From CAVSVP01 sp963731125 (GTDB taxonomy: Bacteria; Pseudomonadota; Gammaproteobacteria; Competibacterales; Competibacteraceae), in NCBI GenBank assembly GCA_963731125.1, contig CAVSVP010000009.1, positions 496,001 through 560,000 on the forward strand: a stretch of DNA of 64,000 nucleotides, in the 5' to 3' direction. Below, one piece after another: positions 36,533 through 45,696 of this stretch. Made by a program: the position numbers and the translations under genes. The notes beneath the pieces are model-generated. The model was not told the DNA's origin. It was given only the letters and a program-made list of their open reading frames with translations, and searched no databases. Each line of letters opens with the position of its first letter. The stretch's first letter is position 1.

Positions 36533-36926
36533 CAGACCACAGGAGCCGTAAATTATTAACTGACCGATAACACCGCTGTGATCGCTTGAAAATGCAGTCT
36601 CGACGAACAAAAAAACGGACAGTTATTTATTTACAGTTCCCACAGCTTCCAGTGGTGGTCATAAAACCCGGATCGATCTGAAAGTTATTCTCAAGACACG
36701 CCGTCAATACATCTCGGTAAGCTCGACTGCGGCATCCGTGCCGCAGACGATTTTGATAGCAGTTTCCAGATCGATACCCGGCACGAGGGAGTTGATAATA
36801 TACAACATAAGGTGTACTGCTATGATTCATTAGGCACCTACTTTGTCCGCATATCGGCACTGGTTGCCAGTCTGTAGGAGTCAGACGCATCGGTAATCTA
36901 TGGTTTCACCAGGAGGGATGGATAAT
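36533..36926. other. Intergenic gap between asnS and relA
   Basis: About 390 bases. It contains the 104-bp repeat copy 4 at 36672-36775. Otherwise I see no gene; the relA promoter should lie in 36776-36910. Confidence 0.5.
36672..36775 (-). repeat. 104-bp palindromic repeat, copy 4
   Basis: Reverse-orientation copy, starting ATCGATCTGAAAG and ending TTTCCAGATCGAT. The central GCGGCATCCGTGCCGC differs by one base from the common core. Confidence 0.92.
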
Positions 36927-39086
36927 ATGGTGACCCCGACCAAAATCACACCTATCGACGCTAAGTTCGATGCTTGGCTAACGACCCTTTCCGTCAAGTG
37001 GAACAGCAACCAGGTGGAGATGGTGCGTCACGCTCACGCTCTGACCACTCCCCGCGGCCTAGCGGTAGCGGATCTGCTGGCGGATTTGCATATGGACCAT
37101 GAAGTGGTAGCCGCGGCACTGCTGCACGAAGCAGTGGAAAACAACCGGCTTACCCTGCAAACGGTGGAAGAACAATTTGGTCCGGCCGTCGCCCGTCTGG
37201 TGGACGGTGTTACAACCTTGAAATTCATCGGTGATCTCCATCAGCAGGGGCCACAAGTTCAGCATCAGCTGGAAAGCCTGCGCAAGATGCTGTTAGCCAT
37301 GGCCCAAGACGTCCGGGTAGTGCTGATTAAACTGGTTATTTGTTTGTGCAAGATGCGCGATCTGAAAGCATTTTCCGTTGCAGAGCAGCAGCGTCTGGCC
37401 AAAGAAACACTGGATATCTTCGCCCCGCTGGCGAATCGCTTGGGCATTGGTCAGATTAAATGGGAACTGGAAGACTTGTCGCTGCGTTATCTGGAGCCGG
37501 TGACCTATAAAAAACTAGCTCAAGCACTGGAACAGCGCCGCATAGAACGGGAACGCTACATCGCTGCGGTGATCCAGGACCTGAACAGAGAACTTCGCGA
37601 TGCCGGAATTCGGGCCGAGGTATCCGGTCGAGTAAAACATATCTACAGCATCTGGCGCAAAATGCAACGTAAGCAATTGCCCTTTGAGCAGATCTTTGAT
37701 GTACGCGCAGTGCGGATTATGGTCGATTCTGTTGCCGATTGCTATGCGGCCTTGGGAGTAGTTCATGCGCTCTGGAACCATATCAGCCAGGAATTTGACG
37801 ACTATATCGCCAATCCCAAAGGCAACGGTTATCAATCCCTACACACAGCCGTCGTGGGTCCCGAAGGCAAGACCCTGGAGATCCAAATTCGTACCCGTGA
37901 GATGCACCGCAATGCGGAATTGGGTGTTGCCGCCCACTGGCGCTATAAGGAAGGTGGAGTCAGCCAGGGCAGTGCTTTCGAACGTCAGATCGCTTGGCTA
38001 CGACAGATTTTAGAGTGGAAGGATGAAACTCCCGATGCCGAAGATTTTCTGGATCGTTTTAAAGCGGAAGCTTTTCAAGACCGAGTCTACGTAGTGACCC
38101 CCAAAGGTGCCGTGCTTGAACTGACTCAGGGTGCCACGCCGCTGGACTTTGCCTACCACATTCATACGGAAGTCGGGCATCGCTGCCGGGGCGCAAAGGT
38201 AAACAGACGCATTGTGCCATTAACCTATGAGCTGAAAAATGGCGAACAGGTGGAGATACTGACCTCTAAAACCGGCACCCCCAGTCGGGACTGGCTAAGT
38301 CCGCATCTTGGCTATTTAAAAACGACCCGGGCACGCAGCAAGGTACGCCACTGGTTTAAACAGCAGGCCCAAGAACATAATATTGCCGCCGGACGTACTG
38401 CGTTGGAGCGGGAATTTCAGCGTCTGGGTGTGGATGCCAAACGAGTGAACATACAAAAAGTCGCTGAGAAACTCAACTTTACCAAACCGGAAGAGTTGTT
38501 TGCTGCCATTGGCTACGGCGATGTCACAACGGGTTCGGTGGCCACAAAAACTCAGGAACTGATCCTCCCGCCGCCTCCGGAAGCCTTACGAATTGCACGT
38601 AAATCTCAAGTTGGTGAGGGGCGCGGTGAAATTAAGATTCGCGGCGTAGGCAACCTACTGACTCATTTTGCCAAGTGTTGCCATCCGGTCCCCTTCGAAC
38701 CCATCATGGGCTTTATCACCCTAGGACGCGGCGTTACTATCCATCGCCAAGACTGCGCCAATATGCTCAACTTGGCCAACCGCTACCGGGAACGAATTAT
38801 TGAAGTGTCTTGGGGCGAGGAAGCACAAGCTACCTATGCGGTAGACATGCTTATCAACGCCTATGACCGTCCGGGTTTGTTGCGCGATATCACGTCTGTG
38901 CTACTCAATGAACAAGTTAACGTGCTAGCCTCCAATACGCTTACCAATCCCAAAACCGCCATAGCTCATATGGTATTGACGCTGGAAATCAACGATCTCG
39001 AGCAACTTAGCCGTATCCTAGACAAGATTGGGCAGATACCAAACGTGATGGAGGTCCGTCGCAAGGGCACACCAGGGAAGCAATAA
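36927..39086 (+). CDS. relA: GTP pyrophosphokinase RelA
   Basis: A 719-residue long RSH protein that makes (p)ppGpp on amino-acid starvation. The N-terminal hydrolase domain is degenerate: L-L-H-E-A-V-E-N-N stands where SpoT has H-D-x-x-E-D. The synthetase domain has the acidic E-F-D-D-Y motif typical of monofunctional RelA, followed by P-K-G-N-G-Y-Q-S-L-H-T. A TGS domain (near 400), a zinc-finger-like region (K-C-C-H-P-V-P) and a C-terminal ACT domain follow. AGGAGG at 36911-36916 fits the ATG at 36927 best; earlier ATGs are too close to it or lie before it. Confidence 0.94.
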   Translation: MVTPTKITPIDAKFDAWLTTLSVKWNSNQVEMVRHAHALTTPRGLAVADLLADLHMDHEVVAAALLHEAVENNRLTLQTVEEQFGPAVARLVDGVTTLKFIGDLHQQGPQVQHQLESLRKMLLAMAQDVRVVLIKLVICLCKMRDLKAFSVAEQQRLAKETLDIFAPLANRLGIGQIKWELEDLSLRYLEPVTYKKLAQALEQRRIERERYIAAVIQDLNRELRDAGIRAEVSGRVKHIYSIWRKMQRKQLPFEQIFDVRAVRIMVDSVADCYAALGVVHALWNHISQEFDDYIANPKGNGYQSLHTAVVGPEGKTLEIQIRTREMHRNAELGVAAHWRYKEGGVSQGSAFERQIAWLRQILEWKDETPDAEDFLDRFKAEAFQDRVYVVTPKGAVLELTQGATPLDFAYHIHTEVGHRCRGAKVNRRIVPLTYELKNGEQVEILTSKTGTPSRDWLSPHLGYLKTTRARSKVRHWFKQQAQEHNIAAGRTALEREFQRLGVDAKRVNIQKVAEKLNFTKPEELFAAIGYGDVTTGSVATKTQELILPPPPEALRIARKSQVGEGRGEIKIRGVGNLLTHFAKCCHPVPFEPIMGFITLGRGVTIHRQDCANMLNLANRYRERIIEVSWGEEAQATYAVDMLINAYDRPGLLRDITSVLLNEQVNVLASNTLTNPKTAIAHMVLTLEINDLEQLSRILDKIGQIPNVMEVRRKGTPGKQ

Positions 39087-39090
39087 GCGT

Positions 39091-39239
39091 AAGATCACTT
39101 GCAAAAATCCGAGCTAGAAGGTGTCGCCGGCAGCGCACAAGGAGGTGCGCGGTAGCGAATTCCTGCAGTATGGCAGAGTTGAGCGGTGCTGAAACGTCCA
39201 GCCGAGACAGATAGAAGTTCGGCTTAGGCAAGAGGTCTA
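39091..39239. repeat. CTCTTGC-ended repeat, copy 1 (about 149 bp)
   Basis: Starts with CACTTGCAAAAAT and ends with GCAAGAGGTCTA, giving imperfect inverted ends. The same element lies at 40350-40504, and an end fragment at 20571. The inner part has the conserved blocks GTGCGCGGTA, TTCCTGCAG and GTTGAGCGG. It sits just after the relA stop. Confidence 0.8.
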
Positions 39240-39327
39240 TTATAGTGCTGGTCACATGACCTGATACTGATTAAAAGGCTACAAATCGTTAGTGAACGAC
39301 GATTGTAATGAGATCATAAGCATCAAT

Positions 39328-40302
39328 TCATATGGCTGGCGCTATAGTCTGTATCGCGCGTTCGGCACGCGGTACGATCACCCGTAGGACCCGGGGCCGG
39401 ATTCGCAGCATAAGAGGTGGTTGCAGCATGGTCAGTTCCCCGTCCAGGGCAACCCGCAACCGTCGTTTTTTGGTTTCTATGGTCACCTGTTTTGCATCCT
39501 TAACTTCCAGTTCCGGTAAATCCCGAAGCTGCCTATATACGCTGCGCAGCACAATCTTGATTAGCGCTAACCTTCCTACCGTACGCAGATACAGTACGCT
39601 TAGCCATCCCTCATTGAGGGCCGGACGCCGCCGAACACCGGGCATTAACCCATTTTTATAGCGGTTATTTCCAATAAAGACAAAGGCGGTTTCCATAAAT
39701 TGCTGTGTCTCATCAACATCAATCCAGATCTTTAGCGTTGGGAGACGCCAAAAAGCATCCAACGCGGCGTAACCCATGGCATACAGCTTAGGCATGCCGA
39801 GAAGCCGCCGGTACAACTCCCGACGCCTGACGGCATAAGGATAAACACCCACAGAAACATTATTGAGAAATACGCGGCCGTTAATTTCACCCGCATCAAC
39901 AGTGATTATTTCCCCCTGAGCCAACACCTCCACAGCTTGTTCCAAATCCCCTGGTATTCCGATATCCGTGGCAAAGCCATTAAAAGTCCCCAACGGTAAC
40001 ACACCCAATACAATGTCAGTATCCACCAGCAAGCGGGCAGCGGTATTGAGCGTACCATCACCGCCGCCCACGATAATCATTCCTACCTGCGTTTCGATCA
40101 GCGTCTGGAGTACGGCAGGCAGCCTAGCGGGGATAACCCAATGAATATTCACGGTTAAACCGGCGGCGGTAAAGAGCTGACCCAGCCGCTGTTGTACGGA
40201 GAGGGACTGGCGAAGATTGCCACCCGCTAAACTGTTAAGCACCACAGCAACCTTGTTAACGGCTGCAACCGGTTCTTTCAAGAAACCCTCTGGCTGAGTC
40301 AT
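39328..40302 (-). CDS. diacylglycerol/lipid kinase family protein
   Basis: A 324-residue member of the DAGK catalytic-domain family (YegS/BmrU-like), which phosphorylates lipids with ATP. The nucleotide-binding loop G-G-G-D-G-T-L-N-T-A-A is near residue 80, followed by L-G-V-L-P-L-G-T-F-N-G-F. The C-terminal beta domain has V-A-L-D-G-E-L near residue 285. It is flanked by two copies of the same 150-bp repeat (39091 and 40350). Substrate unknown. Confidence 0.85.
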   Translation of the reverse strand: MTQPEGFLKEPVAAVNKVAVVLNSLAGGNLRQSLSVQQRLGQLFTAAGLTVNIHWVIPARLPAVLQTLIETQVGMIIVGGGDGTLNTAARLLVDTDIVLGVLPLGTFNGFATDIGIPGDLEQAVEVLAQGEIITVDAGEINGRVFLNNVSVGVYPYAVRRRELYRRLLGMPKLYAMGYAALDAFWRLPTLKIWIDVDETQQFMETAFVFIGNNRYKNGLMPGVRRRPALNEGWLSVLYLRTVGRLALIKIVLRSVYRQLRDLPELEVKDAKQVTIETKKRRLRVALDGELTMLQPPLMLRIRPRVLRVIVPRAERAIQTIAPAI

Positions 40303-40349
40303 CGCCCCCCATTCATTTCTAATTGGTAATCAAGGCAAAAGCTATATAA

Positions 40350-40504
40350 TAGGTCTCTTGCAAAAATGAGCGTCGAGGCGTCGGACTGGGTGGTACCGCC
40401 AGCAGGGAGATGCGCGGTAACAAATCCCTGCAGGCTGCAGGGTTGAGCGGCGCTGACATTGCCCATTCCAAACAGTTAGAAGTCTGACTTATGCAAGAGG
40501 TCTA
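40350..40504. repeat. CTCTTGC-ended repeat, copy 2 (about 155 bp)
   Basis: Starts TAGGTCTCTTGCAAAAAT and ends TGCAAGAGGTCTA. Its ends are better inverted repeats than in the copy at 39091. It lies between the lipid kinase and rfbB, so the kinase gene is bracketed by two direct copies. Confidence 0.82.
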
Positions 40505-40566
40505 ATGTTTGTCAATTGCTCTGTTAAAGCAGAGCGCGAAGTCAACCAAAGCAACGAATCTGCCTA

Positions 40567-41583
40567 ATGGAATACTGCCCAAACAACGTGCTGATCACCG
40601 GCGGCGCCGGTTTTATCGGCTGCAATTTTGTGCGTTATCTGCTGCAAACCGATACCCATATCCGCATTGTTAACCTGGACCGGCTGACCTATGCCGGCTC
40701 CCTCACTAACCTCGAGGCACTACCCGATTCTCGTCGCCACACCTTTGTCCAGGGCGATATCGGTGACCAGGCGCTGGTGGCTCGTCTGTTGCGCGAACAT
40801 CCTATCGACACGATCGTCCATTTCGCTGCAGAAAGTCACGTGGACCGCTCCATTCGCGGTCCCGCTCCTTTTGTACAAACGAATCTGGTAGGCACTTTTA
40901 TGCTTTTAGAGGCGGCCCGGAATGCTTGGCAAGACCGGAGCGCCGATGCCGTACGTTTTCATCATATTTCCACTGACGAGGTTTACGGCACGCTGCAACC
41001 TAACGACCCTGCCTTTACCGAAACCATCCCTTATGCGCCGAATTCTCCCTATGCCGCCTCAAAGGCGGGATCCGATCACTTGGTCAGGGCGTATTTTCAT
41101 ACCTATGCACTACCGGTTACGACCACCAATTGCTCCAACAATTACGGGCCCTATCAGCATGCCGAAAAATTTATTCCCACGGTGATTCGTTCCTGCCTTC
41201 AGCAAAAGCCCATTCCCGTGTACGGAGACGGCAGCAATATCCGCGATTGGCTCTATGTGGAGGATCATTGCCGCGGTATCGACACCGTCATCCGCCGGGG
41301 TAAACCCGGAGAAACCTATAACATCGGCGGATGCAACGAATGGGCAAATATCAATATCGCCCAGAAAATTTGCGCCATCCTGGATGAGCGCAGACCCCAG
41401 CAAGCCGAATATCGACGCCTCATTGCTTTTGTGACAGACCGCCCCGGCCACGACTGGCGCTATGCCACCGACAGCAGCAAGATGCAGGCGGCTTTTAACT
41501 GGATGCCCCAGGAAACCTTTGCAACCGGCATCGCCAAAACTGTCGATTGGTATCTGGAGCACCCGGAAATACTAGGTATATAG
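40567..41583 (+). CDS. rfbB: dTDP-glucose 4,6-dehydratase
   Basis: A 338-residue short-chain dehydrogenase-like enzyme that makes dTDP-4-keto-6-deoxyglucose for surface sugars. The NAD site G-G-A-G-F-I-G is near residue 12, H-I-S-T-D-E-V-Y-G near 135, and the catalytic Tyr/Lys in Y-A-A-S-K-A near 160. Conserved N-N-Y-G-P-Y-Q and R-D-W-L-Y-V-E-D-H also fit RfbB. No rfbA, rfbC or rfbD is beside it, so the pathway genes are elsewhere. Confidence 0.94.
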   Translation: MEYCPNNVLITGGAGFIGCNFVRYLLQTDTHIRIVNLDRLTYAGSLTNLEALPDSRRHTFVQGDIGDQALVARLLREHPIDTIVHFAAESHVDRSIRGPAPFVQTNLVGTFMLLEAARNAWQDRSADAVRFHHISTDEVYGTLQPNDPAFTETIPYAPNSPYAASKAGSDHLVRAYFHTYALPVTTTNCSNNYGPYQHAEKFIPTVIRSCLQQKPIPVYGDGSNIRDWLYVEDHCRGIDTVIRRGKPGETYNIGGCNEWANINIAQKICAILDERRPQQAEYRRLIAFVTDRPGHDWRYATDSSKMQAAFNWMPQETFATGIAKTVDWYLEHPEILGI

Positions 41584-41608
41584 CCTAGTTTAGGCAGGCT
41601 TGCTGAAT

Positions 41609-41806
41609 ATGTTGCGGCTGGGACGTATTGCCATTTATCTCGCCATTTTCCTGGTCGTCGGTGGACTGGCGGCAGGTTTTGGCGCCTTGTTTAGCGGCCA
41701 TCACGAAGTGGCCCTGAAATGTCTGATTATCGTGCCGGCCGGTGTTTTGCTGGGATTTGCCGGTCTGGTGCTCATTGTACTAAACGAACCCAGACAGGAT
41801 GAGTAA
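41609..41806 (+). CDS. small two-helix membrane protein
   Basis: A 65-residue protein with two hydrophobic segments (residues about 7-27 and 36-57) and an acidic end (E-P-R-Q-D-E). It lies 25 bases after rfbB on the same strand. The ATG at 41609 is preferred over an upstream non-ATG start. No family recognised. Likely inner-membrane. Confidence 0.6.
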   Translation: MLRLGRIAIYLAIFLVVGGLAAGFGALFSGHHEVALKCLIIVPAGVLLGFAGLVLIVLNEPRQDE

Positions 41807-41946
41807 CCTAAAGGAACGCACAGGCGCTCCACCAGTCTGAGTCATAAAATAACGGTTTGTGCATAGGTCTGACCAAGGCCATATCGATCGCATGCACCAT
41901 TGCGTTTAACCCAAAGTGTAATAATCACGAGTCAAACAACAGTACT

Positions 41947-44856
41947 ATGACGGATTCTTCTTTTGAATTACGCCGTACCCATGCCATTCCTGCCCTAAAC
42001 CTGGAAGTTCAGGAACATCGCCATCGCCGCACCGGCGCCCGGCATCTGCATCTGGCGGCCGATGACCGGCAGAATGCCTTTCTGGTAGCTTTTCTGACGG
42101 TGCCTCAGGATTCCACCGGTGTCGCCCATATTCTGGAGCACACGGCATTATGCGGCAGCCGGCGGTATCCGGTACGTGATCCATTTTTTATGATGACCCG
42201 GCGATCGCTTAATACCTTTATGAATGCCTTTACCAGCAGCGACTGGACCGCTTATCCGTTCGCCACCCAAAACCGCAAGGATTTTGATAACCTGCTGGAT
42301 GTTTATTTGGACTGTGCGTTCTTTCCGCTGCTCAACGAGCTGGATTTTGCTCAGGAAGGCCATCGGCTGGAATTTGCTGAGCCCGACAATCCGGCCTCGG
42401 CGCTCGTTTTCAAGGGCATTGTGTTTAATGAAATGAAAGGCGCCATGAGCTCGCCGGTGCAACAGCTGGCTCAGACGCTGCAGTCACACCTTTTTCCCAC
42501 GACCACCTATCATTACAACAGTGGCGGTGATCCCGAAGCCATTCCAACTTTGAGCTATGAGCGCCTCAAGGTCTTCCATACGCAGCATTACCATCCCTCC
42601 AACGCGGTCTTTATGACCTATGGCGATATTCCCGCCGCCACGCACCAGGCCCGTTTCCAGGAGAGAGTTCTGGCCAACTTCCAGTCCCTGGCACTCGACT
42701 TAGCGATTCCCGATGAACAACGCCTTACCACGCCCATTGCAGTGGAGACGCACTATGCCTTAGACGGGGATCAGGACTACAGGGACAAAACCCATATCGT
42801 GCTGGGCTGGCTGCTGGGAAAAACCACGGATCCCTATGGCGTGCTACAGGCCCGTCTCCTTAGCGACGCACTGCTGGACAATAGCAGCTCACCCCTACGC
42901 CGCGCCTTGGAAACCTCGCCGTTGGGCAGCGGACCTTCACCCCTCTGCGGTTTCGATCATGCCACGCGAGAAACCACTTTCGTATGCGGTCTAGAGGGGT
43001 CCAATCCCGAGCAAGCCGCAGCCATGGAGAAGTTAGTGCTCAGCGTACTTGCCGAGGTGGCTGAGCGAGGCGTGCCCCGGGAGGCGTTGGAAGCCGTCTT
43101 ACATCAGCTGGAACTTAGCCAGCGGGAAATTACCGGCGATGGTTTTCCCTATGGACTGCATTTAATGCTGGAGGCCCTGACCCCCCTGCTCCATGACGGT
43201 GATCCGGTGGCCGCTTTGGATATCGACCCACTACTGGAAGCACTGCGCCAGGATATCCAACACCCGGATTATATTAAACGGCTGACCCGCGATCTGCTGC
43301 TGGAAAACTCCCATCGGGTGCGCTTAGTCATGTCTCCCGATCCAACCCTGAGTCCCCGGCAAGCTCAGGATGAAAAACAGCGGCTGCAGGCATTGCAAGG
43401 GGCGCTGAACGCGGTAGAGAAAAACCGGATAGTCGAGCGGACTCGGGACCTGCAGGCCCGGCAGGCACAGCTTGATGATCCCGCCGTGCTGCCCAAAGTC
43501 GGATTAGCGGATATTCCCCCGGAACTCAACATCGCCGAAGGCCATACCCGTCCCGTCGCGGCGCTGCCGGCCACCTGGTATGCCCAGGGCACGAACGGTA
43601 TGGTATATCAACAATTGGTGGTCGATCTGCCGCACCTGGACGACGAATTGCTGGATCTGGTGCCGCTGTTCTGCCTGTGTGTCACCGAGGTAGGTAGTGG
43701 CGGCCGCGATTACCTAGAAACCCAGGCTCTCCAGGCAGCAGTCACCGGAGGGCTCAGCGCTCGCTGCCTGGTACGCAGCGACGTAGACGACAGCCAGCAA
43801 ATTCGCGGCGTACTGGTGCTGACCGGCAAAGCCCTGGCCCGTCACCACAACCCGCTGGCAAAGCTGCTGCTGGAGACCTTTGCCAACGCCCGCTTTGATG
43901 AGCTGCCACGCCTGCGGGAACTGATCGCCCAGTGGCGCGCCCAACGGGAAGAAGGCATTACCGACCAGGGCCATTTTTTGGCCATGACGGCCGCCAGCGC
44001 CGGTCTTAGCCCCACCACCGCGTTGAGCCATCGCTGGGATGGTCTGCGTGGTCTGCAGATTCTCAAAGAACTGGATGACAAACTGGATGATAAAACCGCC
44101 TTAGCGGTCCTAGCCAACCAGCTGGAGCGCCTTCAGGATTTACTGAAAGCGGCTCCCCGCCAGTTGCTGGTAGTCAGCGAGACCGAGCGGCAGGAGGAGA
44201 TCGCCACGGCACTGACGGAACATTGGCAAGCCTATCCTAATCCTGCGCCAGCCGCTCGCGGGTTCACTTTAGCACCGGTGGCAATGCAGATTCGCCAGGG
44301 CTGGAGCGCCAGCACGCAAGTCAACTTCTGTGCGAAAGCTTATCCAACGGTGCAGCCGAATCATCCCGACGCTGCGGCTCTGCAGGTACTAGGGGAATTG
44401 CTGCGCAATGGTTATCTGCACCGGGCTGTCCGAGAACAGGGCGGTGCTTATGGTGCGGGCTCTGTTTATCACGGCGATAGCGGCGTTTTCCGGCTATTCT
44501 CTTATCGCGATCCCCGGCTAACCGAAACGCTGGAAGATTTTGATCGTGCGCTGCTGTGGCTGCAGGAAACGACGCATTCACAGGAAACCTTGGAAGAGGC
44601 CATCCTCGGCATCATCAGCGCCATTGACCGGCCAGGCTCCCCCGCAGGGGAAGCCATCAGCGCTTTCTTCGGCAGCCTGTTCGGCCGCACCCCGGAACAG
44701 CGCCGCACCTTTCGACAACGGATACTGCAAGTCACGGTGGCAGACATCAAGCGCGTGGCGGCGGCCTATTTGGTGCCTGAGCGAGCCAGTGTAGCCGTCA
44801 TCAGCGATGCGGAAACACTTAAAAAACAAGAGGTGCTGGAGGTATTTACCATATAG
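41947..44856 (+). CDS. M16C-family zinc protease, presequence-protease (PreP)-like
   Basis: A 969-residue metalloprotease of the insulinase/PreP group, which degrades peptides inside a closed chamber. The inverted zinc motif H-x-x-E-H is seen as H-I-L-E-H near residue 65, and the distal Glu is expected in the N-E-M-K-G-A region near 160. Four repeated domains and the R/Y pair region near the C-terminus (G-G-A-Y-G-A-G) are present. There is no signal peptide, so it is probably cytosolic. The ATG at 41947 starts the conserved region; an open frame extends upstream but is not protein-like. Confidence 0.92.
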   Translation: MTDSSFELRRTHAIPALNLEVQEHRHRRTGARHLHLAADDRQNAFLVAFLTVPQDSTGVAHILEHTALCGSRRYPVRDPFFMMTRRSLNTFMNAFTSSDWTAYPFATQNRKDFDNLLDVYLDCAFFPLLNELDFAQEGHRLEFAEPDNPASALVFKGIVFNEMKGAMSSPVQQLAQTLQSHLFPTTTYHYNSGGDPEAIPTLSYERLKVFHTQHYHPSNAVFMTYGDIPAATHQARFQERVLANFQSLALDLAIPDEQRLTTPIAVETHYALDGDQDYRDKTHIVLGWLLGKTTDPYGVLQARLLSDALLDNSSSPLRRALETSPLGSGPSPLCGFDHATRETTFVCGLEGSNPEQAAAMEKLVLSVLAEVAERGVPREALEAVLHQLELSQREITGDGFPYGLHLMLEALTPLLHDGDPVAALDIDPLLEALRQDIQHPDYIKRLTRDLLLENSHRVRLVMSPDPTLSPRQAQDEKQRLQALQGALNAVEKNRIVERTRDLQARQAQLDDPAVLPKVGLADIPPELNIAEGHTRPVAALPATWYAQGTNGMVYQQLVVDLPHLDDELLDLVPLFCLCVTEVGSGGRDYLETQALQAAVTGGLSARCLVRSDVDDSQQIRGVLVLTGKALARHHNPLAKLLLETFANARFDELPRLRELIAQWRAQREEGITDQGHFLAMTAASAGLSPTTALSHRWDGLRGLQILKELDDKLDDKTALAVLANQLERLQDLLKAAPRQLLVVSETERQEEIATALTEHWQAYPNPAPAARGFTLAPVAMQIRQGWSASTQVNFCAKAYPTVQPNHPDAAALQVLGELLRNGYLHRAVREQGGAYGAGSVYHGDSGVFRLFSYRDPRLTETLEDFDRALLWLQETTHSQETLEEAILGIISAIDRPGSPAGEAISAFFGSLFGRTPEQRRTFRQRILQVTVADIKRVAAAYLVPERASVAVISDAETLKKQEVLEVFTI

Positions 44857-44908
44857 ATTTACTGTCTACCGGCGATTGACGCAGCAGCGTTTTTTCTTTA
44901 TTCGTTCG

Positions 44909-44950
44909 GTAGGAATCGAACAGGTAAAAGTAGGAATCGAACAGGTAAAA
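44909..44950 (+). repeat. Perfect 21-bp tandem duplication
   Basis: GTAGGAATCGAACAGGTAAA followed by A occurs twice head to tail, without mismatch, between the M16 protease and the next operon. Confidence 0.9.
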
Positions 44951-45058
44951 ATTGACGCCATCGAGTTTGCTGTCTATAGTTTTTGAACTTTCTGATTACC
45001 ACTTTACCCAAGTAGAGTGTTTTTCTCTTATACCAACAACCAAAGAGGAGGTACGTTA

Positions 45059-45256
45059 ATGGCGGATCAACCACACACCACCTGGCCCGAACTGGCCATC
45101 GACCTGTATGACAAATTGACCGGCCGCGGTGCGGAAATTACCTACGAGTTTGAAAATTTGGAAATTTACGTGCCCGGTGCTGCTACGCCGGAGGCTACAC
45201 AAGCACCGTGGAAACTGAATGGAGTTTTAAAAATACGGACCCGGGATATGAAGTAG
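45059..45256 (+). CDS. conserved small protein of unknown function
   Basis: A 65-residue soluble acidic protein (M-A-D-Q-P-H-T-T-W-P-E-L-A ... V-L-K-I-R-T-R-D-M-K). An AGAGGAGG ribosome site is well placed before the ATG at 45059. The sequence between 30 and 50 (T-Y-E-F-E-N-L-E-I-Y-V-P) looks like beta strands. I do not recognise the family. The next gene starts 11 bases after its stop, so the two form an operon. Confidence 0.7.
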   Translation: MADQPHTTWPELAIDLYDKLTGRGAEITYEFENLEIYVPGAATPEATQAPWKLNGVLKIRTRDMK

Positions 45257-45267
45257 AGTTGCCTGCC

Positions 45268-45618
45268 ATGAAGGGTCCGCTGAATGTCTTTGCACAGCTA
45301 TCGATTCTCGGTGGAAACGGCGAAGAGATTTCAGTGAGTGCAAAAGATGAAACCATTACCATCGATTTTGCAAGCTTTTGGGTAGGTCGTTCGATTTTAA
45401 AGAGCCAGTTTTCCGATCGCAGTAAACGCGAGACGATGCTGCAAAAGCTTCAGGGTGGCTTACAGTTTACTGATTTGGCGCTTGAATTTCGGGTGGCCCG
45501 CCGGGTGATAGCTCGACTAAGCCCCCAATCACGACCCAATTGGCTGTCACGCTGGCTGGGTTACGGGCCACTGGAACTTAAGCTCTTGCCTATCCTGCTT
45601 TCCCTGTTCCGCCGCTAA
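45268..45618 (+). CDS. protein of unknown function, second gene of the pair
   Basis: A 116-residue protein from the ATG at 45268. The reading frame is open further upstream (to 45208), overlapping the previous gene, but the Met in A-M-K-G-P-L-N is the sensible start. The first half looks like beta strands, the second half is basic and amphipathic (V-A-R-R-V-I-A-R-L), and the end is hydrophobic (L-L-P-I-L-L-S-L-F-R-R). It might sit at the membrane. No family recognised. Confidence 0.6.
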   Translation: MKGPLNVFAQLSILGGNGEEISVSAKDETITIDFASFWVGRSILKSQFSDRSKRETMLQKLQGGLQFTDLALEFRVARRVIARLSPQSRPNWLSRWLGYGPLELKLLPILLSLFRR

Positions 45619-45696
45619 TCCGGCATCCAACGTTGACAAATGCTTTCCCTCGGAAGCAGGGAAAGCATTATCAATGAACCCTGCTTTTAACTCTGT

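Noticed and set aside
45059..45618. One gene split by a frameshift
   Set aside because: Each part has its own plausible start and the first part ends in a natural-looking short tail; the second has a suitable ATG 11 bases after the stop.
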